From positions 17,026,422 through 17,090,421 of the forward strand of contig CM038471.1 in NCBI GenBank assembly GCA_021464415.1: a stretch of 64,000 nt of DNA, given 5' to 3'. The stretch's first letter is position 1. Every line of letters starts with the position of its first letter. A model generated the notes under the pieces. It made no database searches, had not been told where the DNA came from, and worked only from the letters and a program-made list of their open reading frames with translations. Below, piece by piece: positions 1 through 12,359 of this stretch. The position numbers were made by a program, and so were the translations under genes. Origin of the DNA: Lonicera japonica (lineage: Eukaryota; Streptophyta; Magnoliopsida; Dipsacales; Caprifoliaceae).

Positions 1-1645
1 AGATTTTGGGATGGAGATGAAAACCATGTGCTTCGTATTTCGCCTTTCGATTTCAAAAATCGGAGTGTGTGTGATTTGAAAAAATGATCTTTATAATGAT
101 AGATGGCAAAACAAGTGTTTTTGAAAAGATTTAGAGCTTTTCGGAAGCTAATTCGATTTGGAATCGGATATCCAACAATCCTGGAGATTAGTTCATCAAT
201 AGTGAACTATAGTTTAATTACTTAAACCGGCATTGATGAATCTAGTACTCTCATATTAGATATTTAGGTATGCATCGCGATTTAGTACAAACGTCTATTG
301 ATTTCTACATGAAATGGGACTAATAAAACTGAAATTAATTGATAAAAACATGTTTAAAAATGGTTTCACAACTTATTCTACGCCTTTAGTTTTGAAAACA
401 GGGTTTAAATATGAAATCTGACTTATTTTAAGATAAACATCAATTTTTACATGCGATTGATCAACTATAACTGATAAAATAAAGACAGATAAAAAATTAA
501 AGCCGGACTAAAATAAAAAATACCTAAGAGCCTCGAAAATAGTATAATACTATTTTAGAGCACTGTTCCCGAAGTCCTAGAGCTGTTTGATGCTTCACAT
601 GAGGTTTGTGCAGGTTTATTTATAACTGTAAAATAATTAATGGGCTGGGCCTGAAAGTGTTTATCCGCAGACAAAGGGAGAGTGTCCACTGACACAGGGT
701 GCCTTGTGTCTTCAAAACACAGCTATTAGAGCTTGTGTCCGCAGACAAACACCTTGGTTCGTGTCCGCGGACAAACCACTGATTAAACAGTTAACGATTT
801 TTGAAATTCCAGCCAAACTAAATATCGAATTTATCTAATTTTTTATCATGTTATTAACCATGTTAAGATCTAACTACTGTCCAAATTTCAGAATTTTTGG
901 ACATCAGGAAGGCCTCCGTTTAATTTTTCAAGTTGAATCATGGTTCTTCAAATTCCTGAAGATCCAACCATCGGATCGAGCTGATTTTCTAATATATTAT
1001 TCCTTGTATCATTTCCTAGATCTTCACAAAATTTCATGATTTTAAAAGGTCGAGAGGTATCGATACACAAAAAAATGAAAAAAACAACTGGGGAGGGTTT
1101 GTCTACGGACACAAGCCCTTAGGTTTGTGTCCCCACGACACACACCACACCCTTGTGTGTCGTGGGGACACACCCCTAGGGGTGTGTATCCGTAGGCGGT
1201 TTCTTCAATTCTTGTGAAATGGATTATTGGATTGATCTAATTTTTTAGTATGTGTTTCCCCATCATATACCCTGTCCACTAACCAAATTTTACCTCATTT
1301 GGACTTCATGAAGGTCATCTTTCAATTACCCAAAGAAAACTCCCAATTTTTAAAATTCTTGGAGATTCGACCGTCGGATTAAGCTGATTTTTGGATATGT
1401 TTCTCCTTATGGAAATTTCTAACAACACTCAAAGTTTAAGGGTGATTAGAAATGGGAAACTCTCCTTTCACAAGTTTCCAAGAGTTTTGACAGTTTTCGG
1501 TAATTCTCGTAACTTCTCATCCGAGGGTCCTTTCGGCTCCCTTCTTTGACCTGTATCACATGTATATGGTATGTATGCATCTAGGAATGCTTGTGCATGC
1601 ATGTGTGATCACTTTCCTAGAGTTCAAGATTCTTGCAGGGGTCGT
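1..1645 (-). repeat. 3' LTR (left copy, cut by window edge) of Tat/Ogre-type gypsy element
   Basis: This stretch is a near-identical direct repeat of 10748-12353, with small indels throughout. Base 1 matches about position 10748, so roughly 370 bp of the LTR lie outside the window. The right edge is set where similarity to the other copy stops, just after a degraded GGGTCGTA (the other copy reads GGGTCACA). Both copies have a 19-bp perfect hairpin and several GTGTCCGCGGACA-like words. Orientation is minus because the primer-binding site lies just left of the partner LTR. LTR identity is clear from the repeat pair plus primer site; the exact right edge is less sure because about 10 bp beyond it also match. 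Confidence 0.8.
1126..1172. repeat. 19-bp perfect hairpin in LTR (left copy)
   Basis: The arm TGTGTCCCCACGACACACA (1126-1144) is followed after a 9-base loop by its exact reverse complement (1154-1172). The right LTR copy keeps the same arms. Confidence 0.9.
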
Positions 1646-2512
1646 AAAATGAGGTTATTTTCTAACTTCGTGATAGGAGAATTTTTTGTGTGCCTGCATC
1701 ATTTTTTATTTTTCGATGCCCTTATTCCTCCTTAATTGAAAGATTTTTAATGTAGCTTATTTGTTTTTTCTTTTACATGGTCAACAGCTTCCTCACCCAA
1801 GACGTAGCCCTGGGCCTTTTGGCCTAGCTGTCACTTTTGGTGTGGCTCTCGCTGCCATCGTTTGCCTTTTCTGTTTTTTTTCAATATTCTTTTGGCACTG
1901 TGGGATTTATCTTCTTTTATACTCTTTCATTTTTTCCTTGTACCCACTTTATTCCTTCTCACTTTGTCAAGTTTTCTGAGCATGATCGTCCTTGCTATTT
2001 GAGAATGTTTGCTTTGAAAGTTCGCATTTGACATCGAAGTGTTTTATTTGTGATATTTGGTCCGAGAACCTTTGAGTACGTGTCTTGAAGACTTCTTAGA
2101 AGAGAAAAAGCTAGGCCAAAAACCCTTTTTGCAGGGCTTGTTCCTTGTGTATCAGTTGCAACATTTTCTCTTTCCAGTCTTTCTCTCTCTAACTTTCTCT
2201 TATATCTCTTCAAAGGGGTTTTTTTTGGTTAGTGGAGAGGGTTTAGGATTTTCCTATAGAAAGGGGTTTGATATGCCTTTAGAAAGGGCTTAGGATTTGC
2301 CTATAGAAAGGGCTTTGGATTTGTATTGGCTTTGGATTTGTGCCTATAGAAAGGGCTTGGGATTCACCTTATCATGCCTCCGCAGAGGACTTCTCTTTTC
2401 ATCGTGCCTCCGCAGAGGGCTTGTGCTAAAATTTGACTCTATGGGATTATGATGTGGTTTGACTTTCTGGGGGGAATGATGATGTGATTATCGGGAGTGT
2501 GATGGTAGTGTG

Positions 2513-5500
2513 TGTGACGCCCTGAATCCCATTCTGAGATTTTCACCTCCGGGACCTGGTTAATCACGGATGCCGTGCGCGACGGTGGGTTTAAAATATA
2601 AAAATCATGACTTTTGAAAACTTTTCTTAAATAAATGTCCCATTTTACAAATGCTCAGTATGTGGAGTTTATTTAAATAAAAACCAAGTCTGTGAGGTTT
2701 ACAAAACACATTCACACAAACACAATCACATTCAACTCCACATATATATATGAAAACCGTTTATACAAATCCATAGTCCATTACATAATAACAAGGAGTT
2801 TAATACAACAAAAGGTTATATATAACTAAGTCCTTGGTTTAAGGACTACAAAAATTATAGGACATCAGAGGCTACTAGACTCGTAGACCACGCGCCAATC
2901 CCCGATGCTTGACCTGCAAAACTGTTTAGAAAACGGGGTGAGCCAAATCCGGGCTCAGTGGGAACTATATAGGTTTTATATAGAAAATAATTATTTTACG
3001 TTAATGCAGTAGTTTGAAAACCAAGCAGTGCAATGCAACTCACACACCCGTGCGTGCAAATCCCACTAGGAATCTTATCCTAATCACTAAGAAGCTGACT
3101 ATTCGATCAACCTATTCCGTCCCTAGACTTCCCATGGAATGCCCTAAGACAACTTTCACATTGCTAGGGAATTATGGATATAAACCTACTTGAATACGTT
3201 CTCCGGTGTAACTCAATGCTATACTATGCTATTCGGTACCTAGACCGTAAGTTGTGACAATTGGCCAAGTATCTATTGTTTTCTCTTTAGTTATAGTACG
3301 TTATGGATTCCATACTTGGCCACCTACAAGGCTTTATCCCTATTTCATCCTCACAACCAAACTACGTACTCACACTCATATACCAGGTTTCTATGGCCAT
3401 TAGCTGTTAATACTTTCCACTTTATGTGTTAGTACATTATGAGTGGCCAACGATTTCCTATGTATATTATGTTCATTTACGATAGTGTCTATATCATTGT
3501 TCTTACTAAAGGTACACTCGTTTAAAGCAATATATAATCAACCATGCCATACAAGATATGATACGATACGATAATAATGATAATTCACATCCACAACACA
3601 TTGATCTGTATCGTATCTCCTGTATAATGCCTCAGTTTCACCCCGCGGTCTGACCAGGCCTAGAACAGAGAATACAGTGAGTCTCGAAGGATCCAAAGTT
3701 CTTGTCCATGTCTCCTCTAGGTGGGGTGGCGGCTCAGGGATTTGGTTCTCCAAGTAGGTCATTCGGAGATAGCCCACGCGACAGTCACTTTCCCGGGGAA
3801 CAACACTCTGAATAGTTAACGAGGTGAACGCCCATACAAGCTTCCACGACACCCTAAAGAAACTACACCAGGCGATACCCTAGTAAGGTGATGACCATTA
3901 GTAGCCCAACTACCTCCCGGGGACTCACCATTTAGGTAAGTAGTGGCACACGGGACCTGCTCCGCTAGCAGAGGAAACACTATAGCCCAGAACACATAGT
4001 CCTGTGGGAAGGCAAGATACACAGAGTGGGCTCTCCTTTGTGAACACACACAACCACCGGTGGAGTCACCGACTTCATTTTTTCCGTGCACGGTTTAGGG
4101 ATTTTCACTCATGGGCGACAATAGGCGGCCCGTCTTCGAGTCACCGGAGCTACCCGATGCTCGGTCAATCATATCCAACCCATATGTGTGATCACAGTAA
4201 CATACATCACATTTATTCATTTCCCACAATGAATATCATCATCATCATCAATCATACATCACACATATGGCTCATCGTCATATATATAATGATATAATTG
4301 GCCACTATCCATTTATCATCATTAACATCATTGTTAATCATTTCTACAAGCGTATTCATCACTCATATACTCCATATGTTTATCGTCACGTGATTATTCT
4401 CATAATGAGGCCAATTGGTTCATTATTAATGTCATATATCTCATTAGGTATTTTATGATGATACTCACGTCATCCTATCAAGCCAAGTATTGGTTATTAT
4501 GATTCTAGCTCATCCGCATACTAATACATCTCGCCTAGATGTTCGTGTTCATGACCAGGGGAAATTCGTGCCCTAACAACTATGTTTTATGTGTTCTAAA
4601 GAGTATCGGGATTAAGCTCTTGTTACTAGTGCCTAGCACACTCCACACATGCCACTAGACCTGAACGTTAAGGCGTAACGCTCCACCGTAGTGGGTTCTC
4701 ACCACACATACCATAAATAATACCCTTTAATCGTATCTAGTGGTATAGATGTGTATCGCTATCATTAATAACCCACAATCATCCATCTATAAGCACAAGA
4801 CCTAAAAACCCCAATTTATAAGTCATACGGATAGCTACGGAGTTGGTTTCACATGAACCTCTAAGTACGCATGCTAAATCATGAAACTAGATGACTAATC
4901 ACGTTGTATGAGCGATAATCTATCAATATTTATCACTAATATAAGAATTATCTAGCCTAAACCCCAAGAGATGTAAACAACACATGATTTTGCTCAAAAT
5001 CCCCAATTTGAGTGTAACACTCTAATTCATCAATCAAACTTTGGAAAACAAGTTTTAGTACTAGTATCCCCACCTTAGACAAGTCGAATCTGCAAGTTGA
5101 TGAAGCGTAAAAGTCGTACCGCCCAAGCCCTAATTTCAACACAAGCTCCAACGGAGGAAGAAGGTGGGAAAGATGATGAATAGTGAAGGAGAAAGCAATT
5201 CGGGACTCAAACCTTGGATGAGAGATGAAGGATTTGTATAATCTCTTCTCTCTCTAGATCTCTCTAGACTCTCATTCACTCCCTCTGTGGTTGGGTGCTC
5301 GAAAATGGGGTTGTGGGGGTGTTAAATGACTTAAAAACGGGTTAAAAACGCTCAAAACCGACATTCAGGTGAACCATGATTGATCATGGGTCCACCATGA
5401 TTGATCATTAACCTTTCTGGAACTCCTCTAGAGGACCATGATCGATCATGGCCTTCCATGATCGATCATGGAAGTCACAGCAACAGCAAATGACTTTCTG

Positions 5501-5870
5501 AGCCCAAAATAGACCTCGAAATGGCTGAATCTCGACTCGTCCCAAACACGAAAATTGTAGAGGGTAAAGAAATGAAGATGTGGCCAAAAATGAAGAGTTA
5601 TTTGGACATCAGATGAAGAAGTTATGGCCTCTTAAAGTTGGCTAGAAATTGACGAATCGCGAAAAGTCAAAATACGCGATTATCGCCTCGGTTTCGATTC
5701 GAACCACTCGAATCACTAAACGAACACTCACATGAGTGGAAGGAGGCTAATATGACCAATAAAGAGTGCTAGAACATTACGAGGCTCTTCAAATGAAAAT
5801 TTTACCACCCGAGGTGAAATAAGCGGACGAATAAAAGTAACTACGAGGAAACGAAAGACGGGGTGTTACA
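2513..5870 (-). mobile_element. Solo LTR, Tekay/Del-like gypsy
   Basis: The segment starts TGTGACGCCC, ends GGGGTGTTACA and is flanked on both sides by GTGTG (2508-2512 and 5871-5875), a perfect 5-bp target-site duplication. No second copy, primer site or coding domain is present, so this is best read as a 3358-bp solo LTR. Read on the minus strand it starts TGTAACACCCC and contains a 'GAGCCCGGATTTGGCTCACC' block (about 2937-2956), which recalls LTRs of the Tekay/Del lineage. The lineage and the strand are inferences; the ends and the TSD are directly visible. A cluster of 16-bp palindromes lies near its right end. Confidence 0.8.
5374..5471. repeat. Four copies of a 16-bp palindrome
   Basis: CCATGATTGATCATGG (5374-5389), a near copy at 5395-5410, and two perfect copies of CCATGATCGATCATGG (5436-5451 and 5456-5471). 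They lie inside the solo LTR. Function unknown. Confidence 0.9.
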
Positions 5871-7880
5871 GTGTGACTAACCATCGAGGTATATACCGGG
5901 ATGCGACGGAAAATCCTATATCGCAGGTCATGGAGTCTAGTGCTTATGTGCTCTTGGACCGATGCGTGGTAGACTTATGCAAGTGTTCATATATATGCAC
6001 TATACAAATGCTTATGCCATGCTTTTCTAAATTTCATCATTTTGAAAACTTGGTTTTAAGAAGGCCGTGAATATTAAGTTATCTGATTTATGAAGTATGT
6101 TATGCTACTTGAAATTATCTAAGTGCACATGTATGCATCGACCATTTTTCGAGAACATAGCAATACTGAAAAGGCAAATATTAATTTTTGGTCAATTAAT
6201 GAGTGAGTGCAAGGTGATATTGGTCACAAGAGAAATGGAATGCTTCCTTCTTGGGATTCTGCTGACCCTATGTTATGCTTCTTCTTGATAAGTTTCTATC
6301 TCCATCTTGATTCTTGAGCTTGTCCAAGTCCGTGAGCTTTACTACTTAAACATACCCTCAGTTTCAGGAGAATTATCGATGTTCTGCATTTTCATGAGTG
6401 GATGTGGATTACCTGATACTGGCTTGATTCTTAGGAGAGGTGGGGACTTCAGTTGCTAAACCGATTGATTTTGTTGACTTGATTCTACCTTCAGAGATAG
6501 AGTTTCTAGTTCTGATGACAGGACAACCACAAGGTCGTGGTGGTGTGGGTTAAAGCACTCTCAGTGAGAATGGTAAATGGAGAGGCTAGTCTTAGGGGAG
6601 CTGTTCGGGTTTTCTTGTTGATACCATTAGTGCATATACCCTCTGCACCCTCGGTGTATGCCCCTTGCACCCTCAGCGTATCTATGGTAGCTTCAAACTC
6701 GTCCTTTCAGGAATATTGTTGATGGATTGAGTTTAAGCAGAGGCAAACATGAATTGGGATACTTGAAAGGAAAAAAAATGATTTATTTTATTAATTAAAT
6801 GAATGGGTACCTTGATAAGAAATTCCTCATTCTACCCTTAACCCTTACAATTTCCCTATCTTTTTCTCTTAATTTTCCATATCTTAAGGACTGTTCAAGT
6901 AAATTGAATTAATGGTTTCTGCCTCTACTTAAGGCTTCTTTCACCAAGGAAGGGTAATCTTCTTAGTGTCGATCAAGTTTTGGATGGCATGCTTCAGGGC
7001 GCAACAATTATTAGTGTTATATCTCAATCCTTGATGGTAAGTGCAGTGTTTATTGGTATTCCAGCCAAGGGAAACTGGGTTGGGGGGTGTGCAAGGAGCT
7101 AGCGGCTACAGAATACCCTCAGCTTGTAGCGTGGCTAAAGTTTGACTCAGCAAAGTCGATAGGCATGAAAAGAGATGGTGTTTCTTTTTATTGTTACACT
7201 TTTTCAGCTTGTGGTCTTGTGGATAATGGAAGCTGGATTGCCTACGAGGACTCGAGCTTTGATAAGACCGGACTTAATTGATGGCTGGGGTGATATTCTC
7301 GTATTGAGAAGAGGCCTTTTTAGCCTTGACATCTTGGGTAAGTTCCTCCTCGGTCTCATTGGCCACGTGCTTGAAGGCCTTGTATCGATCAAAGTATTGG
7401 TGCCCAATGCAGCTTCGGATCTCGGGCTTGAAATTCTTGACAATTATCCCTAATTGCTCTTCCTCAAGAATTATGTCGATCAACTAGATGCTAACTCCCT
7501 CCAGCGAGTGATGAAGTCACTGACATTTTCGTCTTTTCTCTGTTTCATCGTCTAGAGATTCTTATGGGTGACTTTGAGCTCTTCGTTGGATTTATAATGT
7601 TCCACAAACTCCTTCACTATACTCTTCCAGTTGGATACCTTGTGCTTCTCTAAACTCAAAAACCAACTATGGACTGGTCTATTGAGAGTTTGGTGGAAAC
7701 CTTGGGATAAGTGATCTTTTTTCAATCCGTACAATTGCATGGTACGAACATAGGCTCTAAGGTGTAAGTGAGGTGGAGTGTAACGACCCGGTCCCACCTC
7801 AGTACGATATTGTTCGCTCTGGGTAACGTCTAGCCAGGCCTCAGCCCCGGAACATCTATCCTCACGGCTTTGTTTCTGGG

Positions 7881-7983
7881 AGCTCACGACCAGCTTTTCA
7901 GGGGGTCACCCATCCTGGGGTTGCTCTGGTCCTCTACTCGCTTAACTTCAGAGTTCTTATGGGATCCTAAGCCAGTGAGCCCC
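7881..7983 (-). other. 5S-rRNA-like block in TRIM LTR 1
   Basis: The minus strand reads GGATCCCATAAGAACTC, then GAAGTTAAGCG (like the 5S box A), then GGATGGGTGACC (like the box C end), in 5S order and spacing. In Cassandra elements this block carries RNA polymerase III promoter sequences; whether it is active here is unknown. It is not a complete 5S gene. Confidence 0.85.
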
Positions 7984-8296
7984 TAAAAGGCCTCGTACTT
8001 AATTAACGACCATTTCTTACTTATATGGGTCTCCAAGGATCCCCCATTTTCCGATGTGGGATTCCCCCTTTGAGCTACAATTCCTCCCATCTAAGGGAGT
8101 ACTCATCACTCGCAGGGCGTCACATCCTTCCCCCCAAGGGAATCGACATTCTCGTCGACATATCGTACTCTGTGGGGTCCGCTCTGATACCATTTGTAAC
8201 GACCCGGTCCCACTTCAGTACGATATTGTCCGCTTTGGGTAACGTCCAGCCAGGCCTCAGCCTCGGAACATCTACCCTCACGGCTTTATTTCTGGG

Positions 8297-8399
8297 AACT
8301 CACGACCAGCTTCCCAGGGGGTCACCCATCCTGGGATTGCTCTGGTCCTCTACTCGCTTAACTTTAGAGTTCTTATAGAATCCGAAGCCAGTGAGCCCC
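8297..8399 (-). other. 5S-rRNA-like block in TRIM LTR 2
   Basis: Same block as in the other LTR, with a few differences: the minus strand has CTAAAGTTAAGCG in the box A region and GGATGGGTGACC is conserved. This is the 5' LTR copy, so it would be the one driving transcription. Confidence 0.85.
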
Positions 8400-9260
8400 C
8401 AAAAGGCCTCGTACTTAATTAGCTACCATTTCTTACTTATATGGGTCTCCAAGGATCCCCCATCTTCCGATGTGGGATGCCCCCTTTGAGCTACAATTCC
8501 TCCCATCTAAGGGAGTACTCATCACTCGCAGGGTGTCACATGGAGTGTTCCCCGAGAACTTCTCGATGTGAGGAAGTTTGAAACCATTCAGTAAATGGGC
8601 ATCTAGGTATAGAGATAGGTTTTGGAGATTAGTTATGTCATTAGCCTTTTCGGCCATCTTCTAGTTTAGAACTTTCATCTGATCTTTAAGCGTGGTAATG
8701 GCCTATGTCTCTTAGCCTGCTTGATTATGGTTTCGGGGTATTGGTCCTGGTTTGGATCTCCGTTAGGGATGGCCTGGGGATTACAATTTTAAAGGGGTTC
8801 GTTATGTTTAGGGTTCAGCCAGGTGGCTTTGAGATCTTGCACCGGTGGTACATCAATGTTGGCAAGGAACACAGGGGGTGGGGGTTAATATCGGCGTGAA
8901 CTGAGGGAGCGTGTTGGAAGATATTAGGTGGCACTACAAGGCCTCGGGCTTGGTGGCCTTTGATAAGATTCAGATTTGGGTTGGGTTGGTTCAGCAGGTG
9001 TTCTGGTAGTGATTAAGGCGTCAAGGCGGATTTGGGTGGCTGCTTGGTGATTCTTCATGATGGCTACATATTGGATCAGATCATGGATTAGATGGTAGAG
9101 ATGTCCAAAGGTTAAGGTACCACCCTTAGCTTTTGGGAGGAAAGGACCAGGCGGCGGATCCGCTGCATGAGAGGCTTCATCATGATTACCCTCAGTATTG
9201 TTGACCCAGATTTGATCGATCGGTAGCTCCGTGTTGCGACCATGAAGTATGATTGATGGT

Positions 9261-10356
9261 GAGTTTAATCTCGTGAGTCATCTGGCGTGATAGATAATCT
9301 GATTGTGGTGAAAAATGGGGAGAAAAAAATCGGGGATTGACTAAGAAATAAATATTTTGCCATGGGTTGCATAATTCTCGAAAAACTATGACTCGACAGA
9401 AAAATAAAATCGAAAACCACTTTTTGGTGTTTAGGCGAAAATAGACTGACAGCAACAACTTAAGAGCCCCATGGACAGGTTTAGGGTAGGAATATACATT
9501 CTTGGGGTGCCTTTATAACCTTCCGATTTTGAAAATCAATTTTCGAAAAATTCATTTTGAAAAATGACTTATTTTTTGAAAAACATTTTTGAAAATCGAG
9601 AAGTTCTCTCCTCTTAGAGTTTCTTTTCATGGAAATAGTGACCGAAAAAATTCTCACTAACGGGTTTTAGTGAAGGATTTCTACGGACGGGGTTGGACAG
9701 CCACCGGCCGTACTTGCCAAACCAAGAGTTGATATGTATGAAAAGGCCTTTTGTTCATTAATCTCAAGACTGATGGTCAAGAAAACATGAAGAAATTCGT
9801 GTGTACTAAGATGACATATCCTACATGCAAGCGTGGTTTGATGGGTAAGGTTTAGGCTCGTTCCTATGTGGCTAGGTCTTATTATATAACTCAAGGGCGA
9901 GTACGTGCAAGGACCTTTTTATATACGCCCCGGGTACGTGAGTGTTCTCGTCACTCGATACATCTCAATTGGTACTTAACCAAGGAGAGTGGAAATAAGA
10001 GCTTTCAGTTTATGTTGACCCAGACAAGCCAACTCCCTACTCACTAAGCAGTATTTTCGGGTTAAATGGGGTAATTTCACACTCGCGGTAATGCATGATG
10101 ATAGTGCGTGCTTGCAAAATAATAATTATGGAGGTACATTAGAAAGTGCGCTTTAGGGTTTGTTCGAGTATTTTCAGTTTTTATTTATGAAAAGATTTTT
10201 CTCAAGCAAAAATTAGCAAGCAAAAGGGAATCAGGCTATCCACCTAAATCATATCTATATTATTCTAAAACTAAGGCCAAAAAGAAAAACACGCAAACAA
10301 GAATGATTATCCACGCATATCCTACTATTGTATAGAGTCTAATCCTCTTAAAAAAA
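9261..10356 (-). other. Leader / 5' untranslated region of the Tat/Ogre-type gypsy element
   Basis: No convincing coding frame. The part 10090-10356 is clearly similar to 24985-25245, which sits in the same place next to another LTR and primer site, so it is a family leader sequence. Confidence 0.65.
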
Positions 10357-10374
10357 TCCCCAGTAAAGTCGCCA
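10357..10374 (-). other. Primer-binding site
   Basis: The minus strand reads TGGCGACTTTACTGGGGA, one base inside the 5' LTR. A near-identical site (TGGCGACTCTGCTGGGG) lies beside the LTR at 25264. Such sites are common in Tat/Ogre gypsy elements; I do not assign the tRNA. Confidence 0.75.
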
Positions 10375-10375
10375 C

Positions 10376-12353
10376 TGTGAAAACCCGCGCTTTCGACACC
10401 GACCCCTTTGGCGGTGATTCATCCAATTTCCCAGTTCATTTTGGAAAACAATTCGTTTTATTATAGAGAGAAGATGACGGATTGTAAAGGAATCACAATC
10501 GTCAGTTTGTTTTACTAAACAAACAATAGTATGTGTAAAATAGGAACATTTATGGATTAAACGACTTCTTAAACACGATTAATACGAAACCAGTTGATTT
10601 AAAGGGTTCGGGGATTAAGTTACTAATCGGGAAGCTGTTAGGTACCAAATTCTCCCTCTCGGTCTCTGAGTAGGATATGCGTAGAATTATAATCGAACAT
10701 ATGCATGCTTATTGATGTTATCGCGTATCGGTTCATAATTTTAGGAAAAACGGGATTTTGGGGTGGGGATGAAAATCATGTGCTTCGTATTTCGCCTTTC
10801 GATTTCAGAAATCGGTGTGTGTGTGATTTAAAAAAATGATCTTTATAATGATAAATAGCAAAACAAGTGTTTTTGAAAAGGTTTAGGGCTTTTCGGAAGC
10901 TAATTCGATTTGAAATCGGATATCGGGCAATTCTCGAGATTCGTTCGTCAATAGTGTACCACAGTTTAATTACTTAAATCGGCATTGATGAATCCAATAC
11001 TCTTATATTGGATATTTAGGTAAGCACCGTGATTTATAAATTAAACCGGGTACAAACGTGTATTGATTCCTACGTGAACCAAGACTGATAAAACTGAGAT
11101 TAATTGATAAAAATATGTTTAAAAATGGTTTCACAACTCATTTTACACCTTTGGTTTTGAAAACATGATTTAAATATGAAATCTAGACTTATTTTGAAAT
11201 AAACAATAATTTTTATATGTGATTGATCAATTATAACTGATAAAATAAAAACAGATAAAAATATAAAGTCAGACTGAGATAAAAAATACCTGAGAACCTC
11301 GAAAATAGTATAATACTATTTTCAAGCACTGTTCTCGAAGTTCCAGAGCTGTCTGATGCTTCAAATGAGGTTTGTGCAGGTTTATTTATAGCTGTAGAAT
11401 AATTAATGGGCTGGGCCTGGAAGTGTTTGTCCATGGACAAAGGGATGCATCTGCGGACACAGGGTGCCTTGTGTCTTGAGGACACAGCAATTAGAGCTTG
11501 TGTCTAAGAACAAACACCTTGGTTCGTGTCCGCGGATAAACCCTTGATTGAATGTGTGACGGTTTTTGCAATTCCATCCAAATTAAACATCAGATTGATA
11601 TATTGTTTTAACATGTTATTACCCATGTTAAGACCTACCTATTGTCCAAATTTCAGAATTTTTGGACATCGGAAAGGCCTCCGTTTGATTTTCCAAACTG
11701 AATTCCTGGTTTTTCAAATTCCCGAATATCCGACTGTCGGATCGAGCTGATTTTTTTAGTATTTATTCCTTGTATCATTTCCTATCTTTCCACAAAATGT
11801 CATGATTTTAGGATCTTATAAAGTATCTATACGCGAAAAAACAAAAAAAATGGCTGGGAGGGATTTGTCCGCAAACACAAGCCCTTAGGCTTGTGTCCCC
11901 ACGACACACACCCTTGTGTGTCGTGGGGACACACCCCTAGGGGTGTGTGTCCATAAGTGGTTTATACAATTCTCCTCAAACGGCTTATCGGATTAATATG
12001 ATTTTTTAGTATATTGTTCCCCATCATATACCCTGTCTACTGACCAAATTTAGCTCATTTGGACTTCAGGAAGGTCGTCTTTTAATTACCCAAATTCTTA
12101 TTTTTGGATTGAGCTGATTTTTAGATATGAGGCTAATCAGAAATGGGGAACTCTCATTTCACAAGTTTCCAGGAGTTTTAACGATTTTCAGTTTCGGCAG
12201 TTTTCGATAATTCTTGTAACTTCTCATCCGGGGGTCCTTTCGGTTTCCTTCTTTGACCTGTATCACATATATATGGTATGTATGCATCTAGGAATGCTTG
12301 TGCATACATGTGTCCTCACTTTCCTAGAGTTCAAGATTCTTGCGGGGGTCACA
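10376..12353 (-). repeat. 5' LTR of Tat/Ogre-type gypsy element
   Basis: A complete 1978-bp LTR, which on the minus strand starts TGTGACCCCCGC and ends TTTTCACA next to the primer site. The segment 10748-12353 repeats window positions 1-1645. Sequence right of 12353 is unrelated to that right of 1645 apart from about 10 bp. The target-site duplication cannot be checked because the far LTR end lies outside the window. Confidence 0.82.
11892..11933. repeat. 19-bp perfect hairpin in LTR (right copy)
   Basis: Same 19-bp arms as in the left LTR (11892-11910 and 11915-11933), but with a 4-base loop (CCCT). Arms are conserved while the loop length changed. Confidence 0.9.
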
Positions 12354-12359
12354 AAATGA

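Larger units (their letters stand above)
7779..8540 (-). mobile_element. Cassandra-like TRIM retrotransposon, complete
   Basis: Two 346-bp LTRs (7779-8124 and 8195-8540) enclose only 70 bp, and the whole 762-bp unit is flanked by perfect 5-bp duplications TGGAG (7774-7778 and 8541-8545). On the minus strand the 5' LTR (8195-8540) is followed by a primer site TGGTATCAGAGC, matching the initiator-Met tRNA type. A polypurine tract TTGGGGGGAAGGA precedes the 3' LTR. There is no coding capacity. Each LTR carries a 5S-rRNA-like block, the hallmark of Cassandra. The LTRs differ at only a few positions, so insertion is younger than the gypsy host around it. Confidence 0.93.
6900..9260 (-). pseudogene. 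gag remnant of Tat/Ogre-type gypsy element, split by a TRIM
   Basis: Scattered minus-strand frames give a recognisable gypsy gag. Near 9190-9020 there is an N-terminal linker (QYVAIMKNHQ-like). Near 8600-8550 there is a capsid start (LPHIEKFSGNTP). At 7720-7550 there is a capsid core (HQTLNRPVHSWF, then VEHYKSNEEL). At about 7480-7270 the capsid C-terminal part follows, and at about 7040-6950 a C-terminal C-YHxG...NCxxLKH...LID motif typical of Tat/Ogre gag. Stops and frameshifts interrupt it, and the Cassandra-like TRIM sits between the capsid start and core. The protein would have packaged element RNA. It cannot be made intact. Confidence 0.75.
1646..10375 (-). mobile_element. Internal region of decayed Tat/Ogre-type gypsy element
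   Basis: This is the DNA between the two LTR copies. From right to left, which is the element's 5' to 3' direction, it holds a primer-binding site, a leader (about 9480-10375), a gag remnant (about 9260-6900), and then only about 1.9 kb of unassigned sequence once the inserted solo LTR is removed. I find no reverse transcriptase, RNase H or integrase. The element was therefore either non-autonomous or lost its pol. Two later insertions lie inside it: a solo LTR at 2513-5870 and a Cassandra-like TRIM at 7779-8540. The pieces 1646-2512 and 5876-6900 hold nothing I can assign. Confidence 0.75.

Noticed and set aside
3538..4297. Proteins encoded in 3.5-4.3 kb (frames of 91-104 codons)
   Set aside because: They lie inside a solo LTR with clear ends and TSD and show no recognisable motif.
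8025..8378. Plus-strand protein of 117 codons
   Set aside because: It runs through the non-coding TRIM LTRs and internal spacer and has no domain.
7881..8399. Two 5S rRNA genes
   Set aside because: Only the internal 5S-like block is present, embedded in TRIM LTRs with TSD, primer site and polypurine tract; 5S ends are missing.
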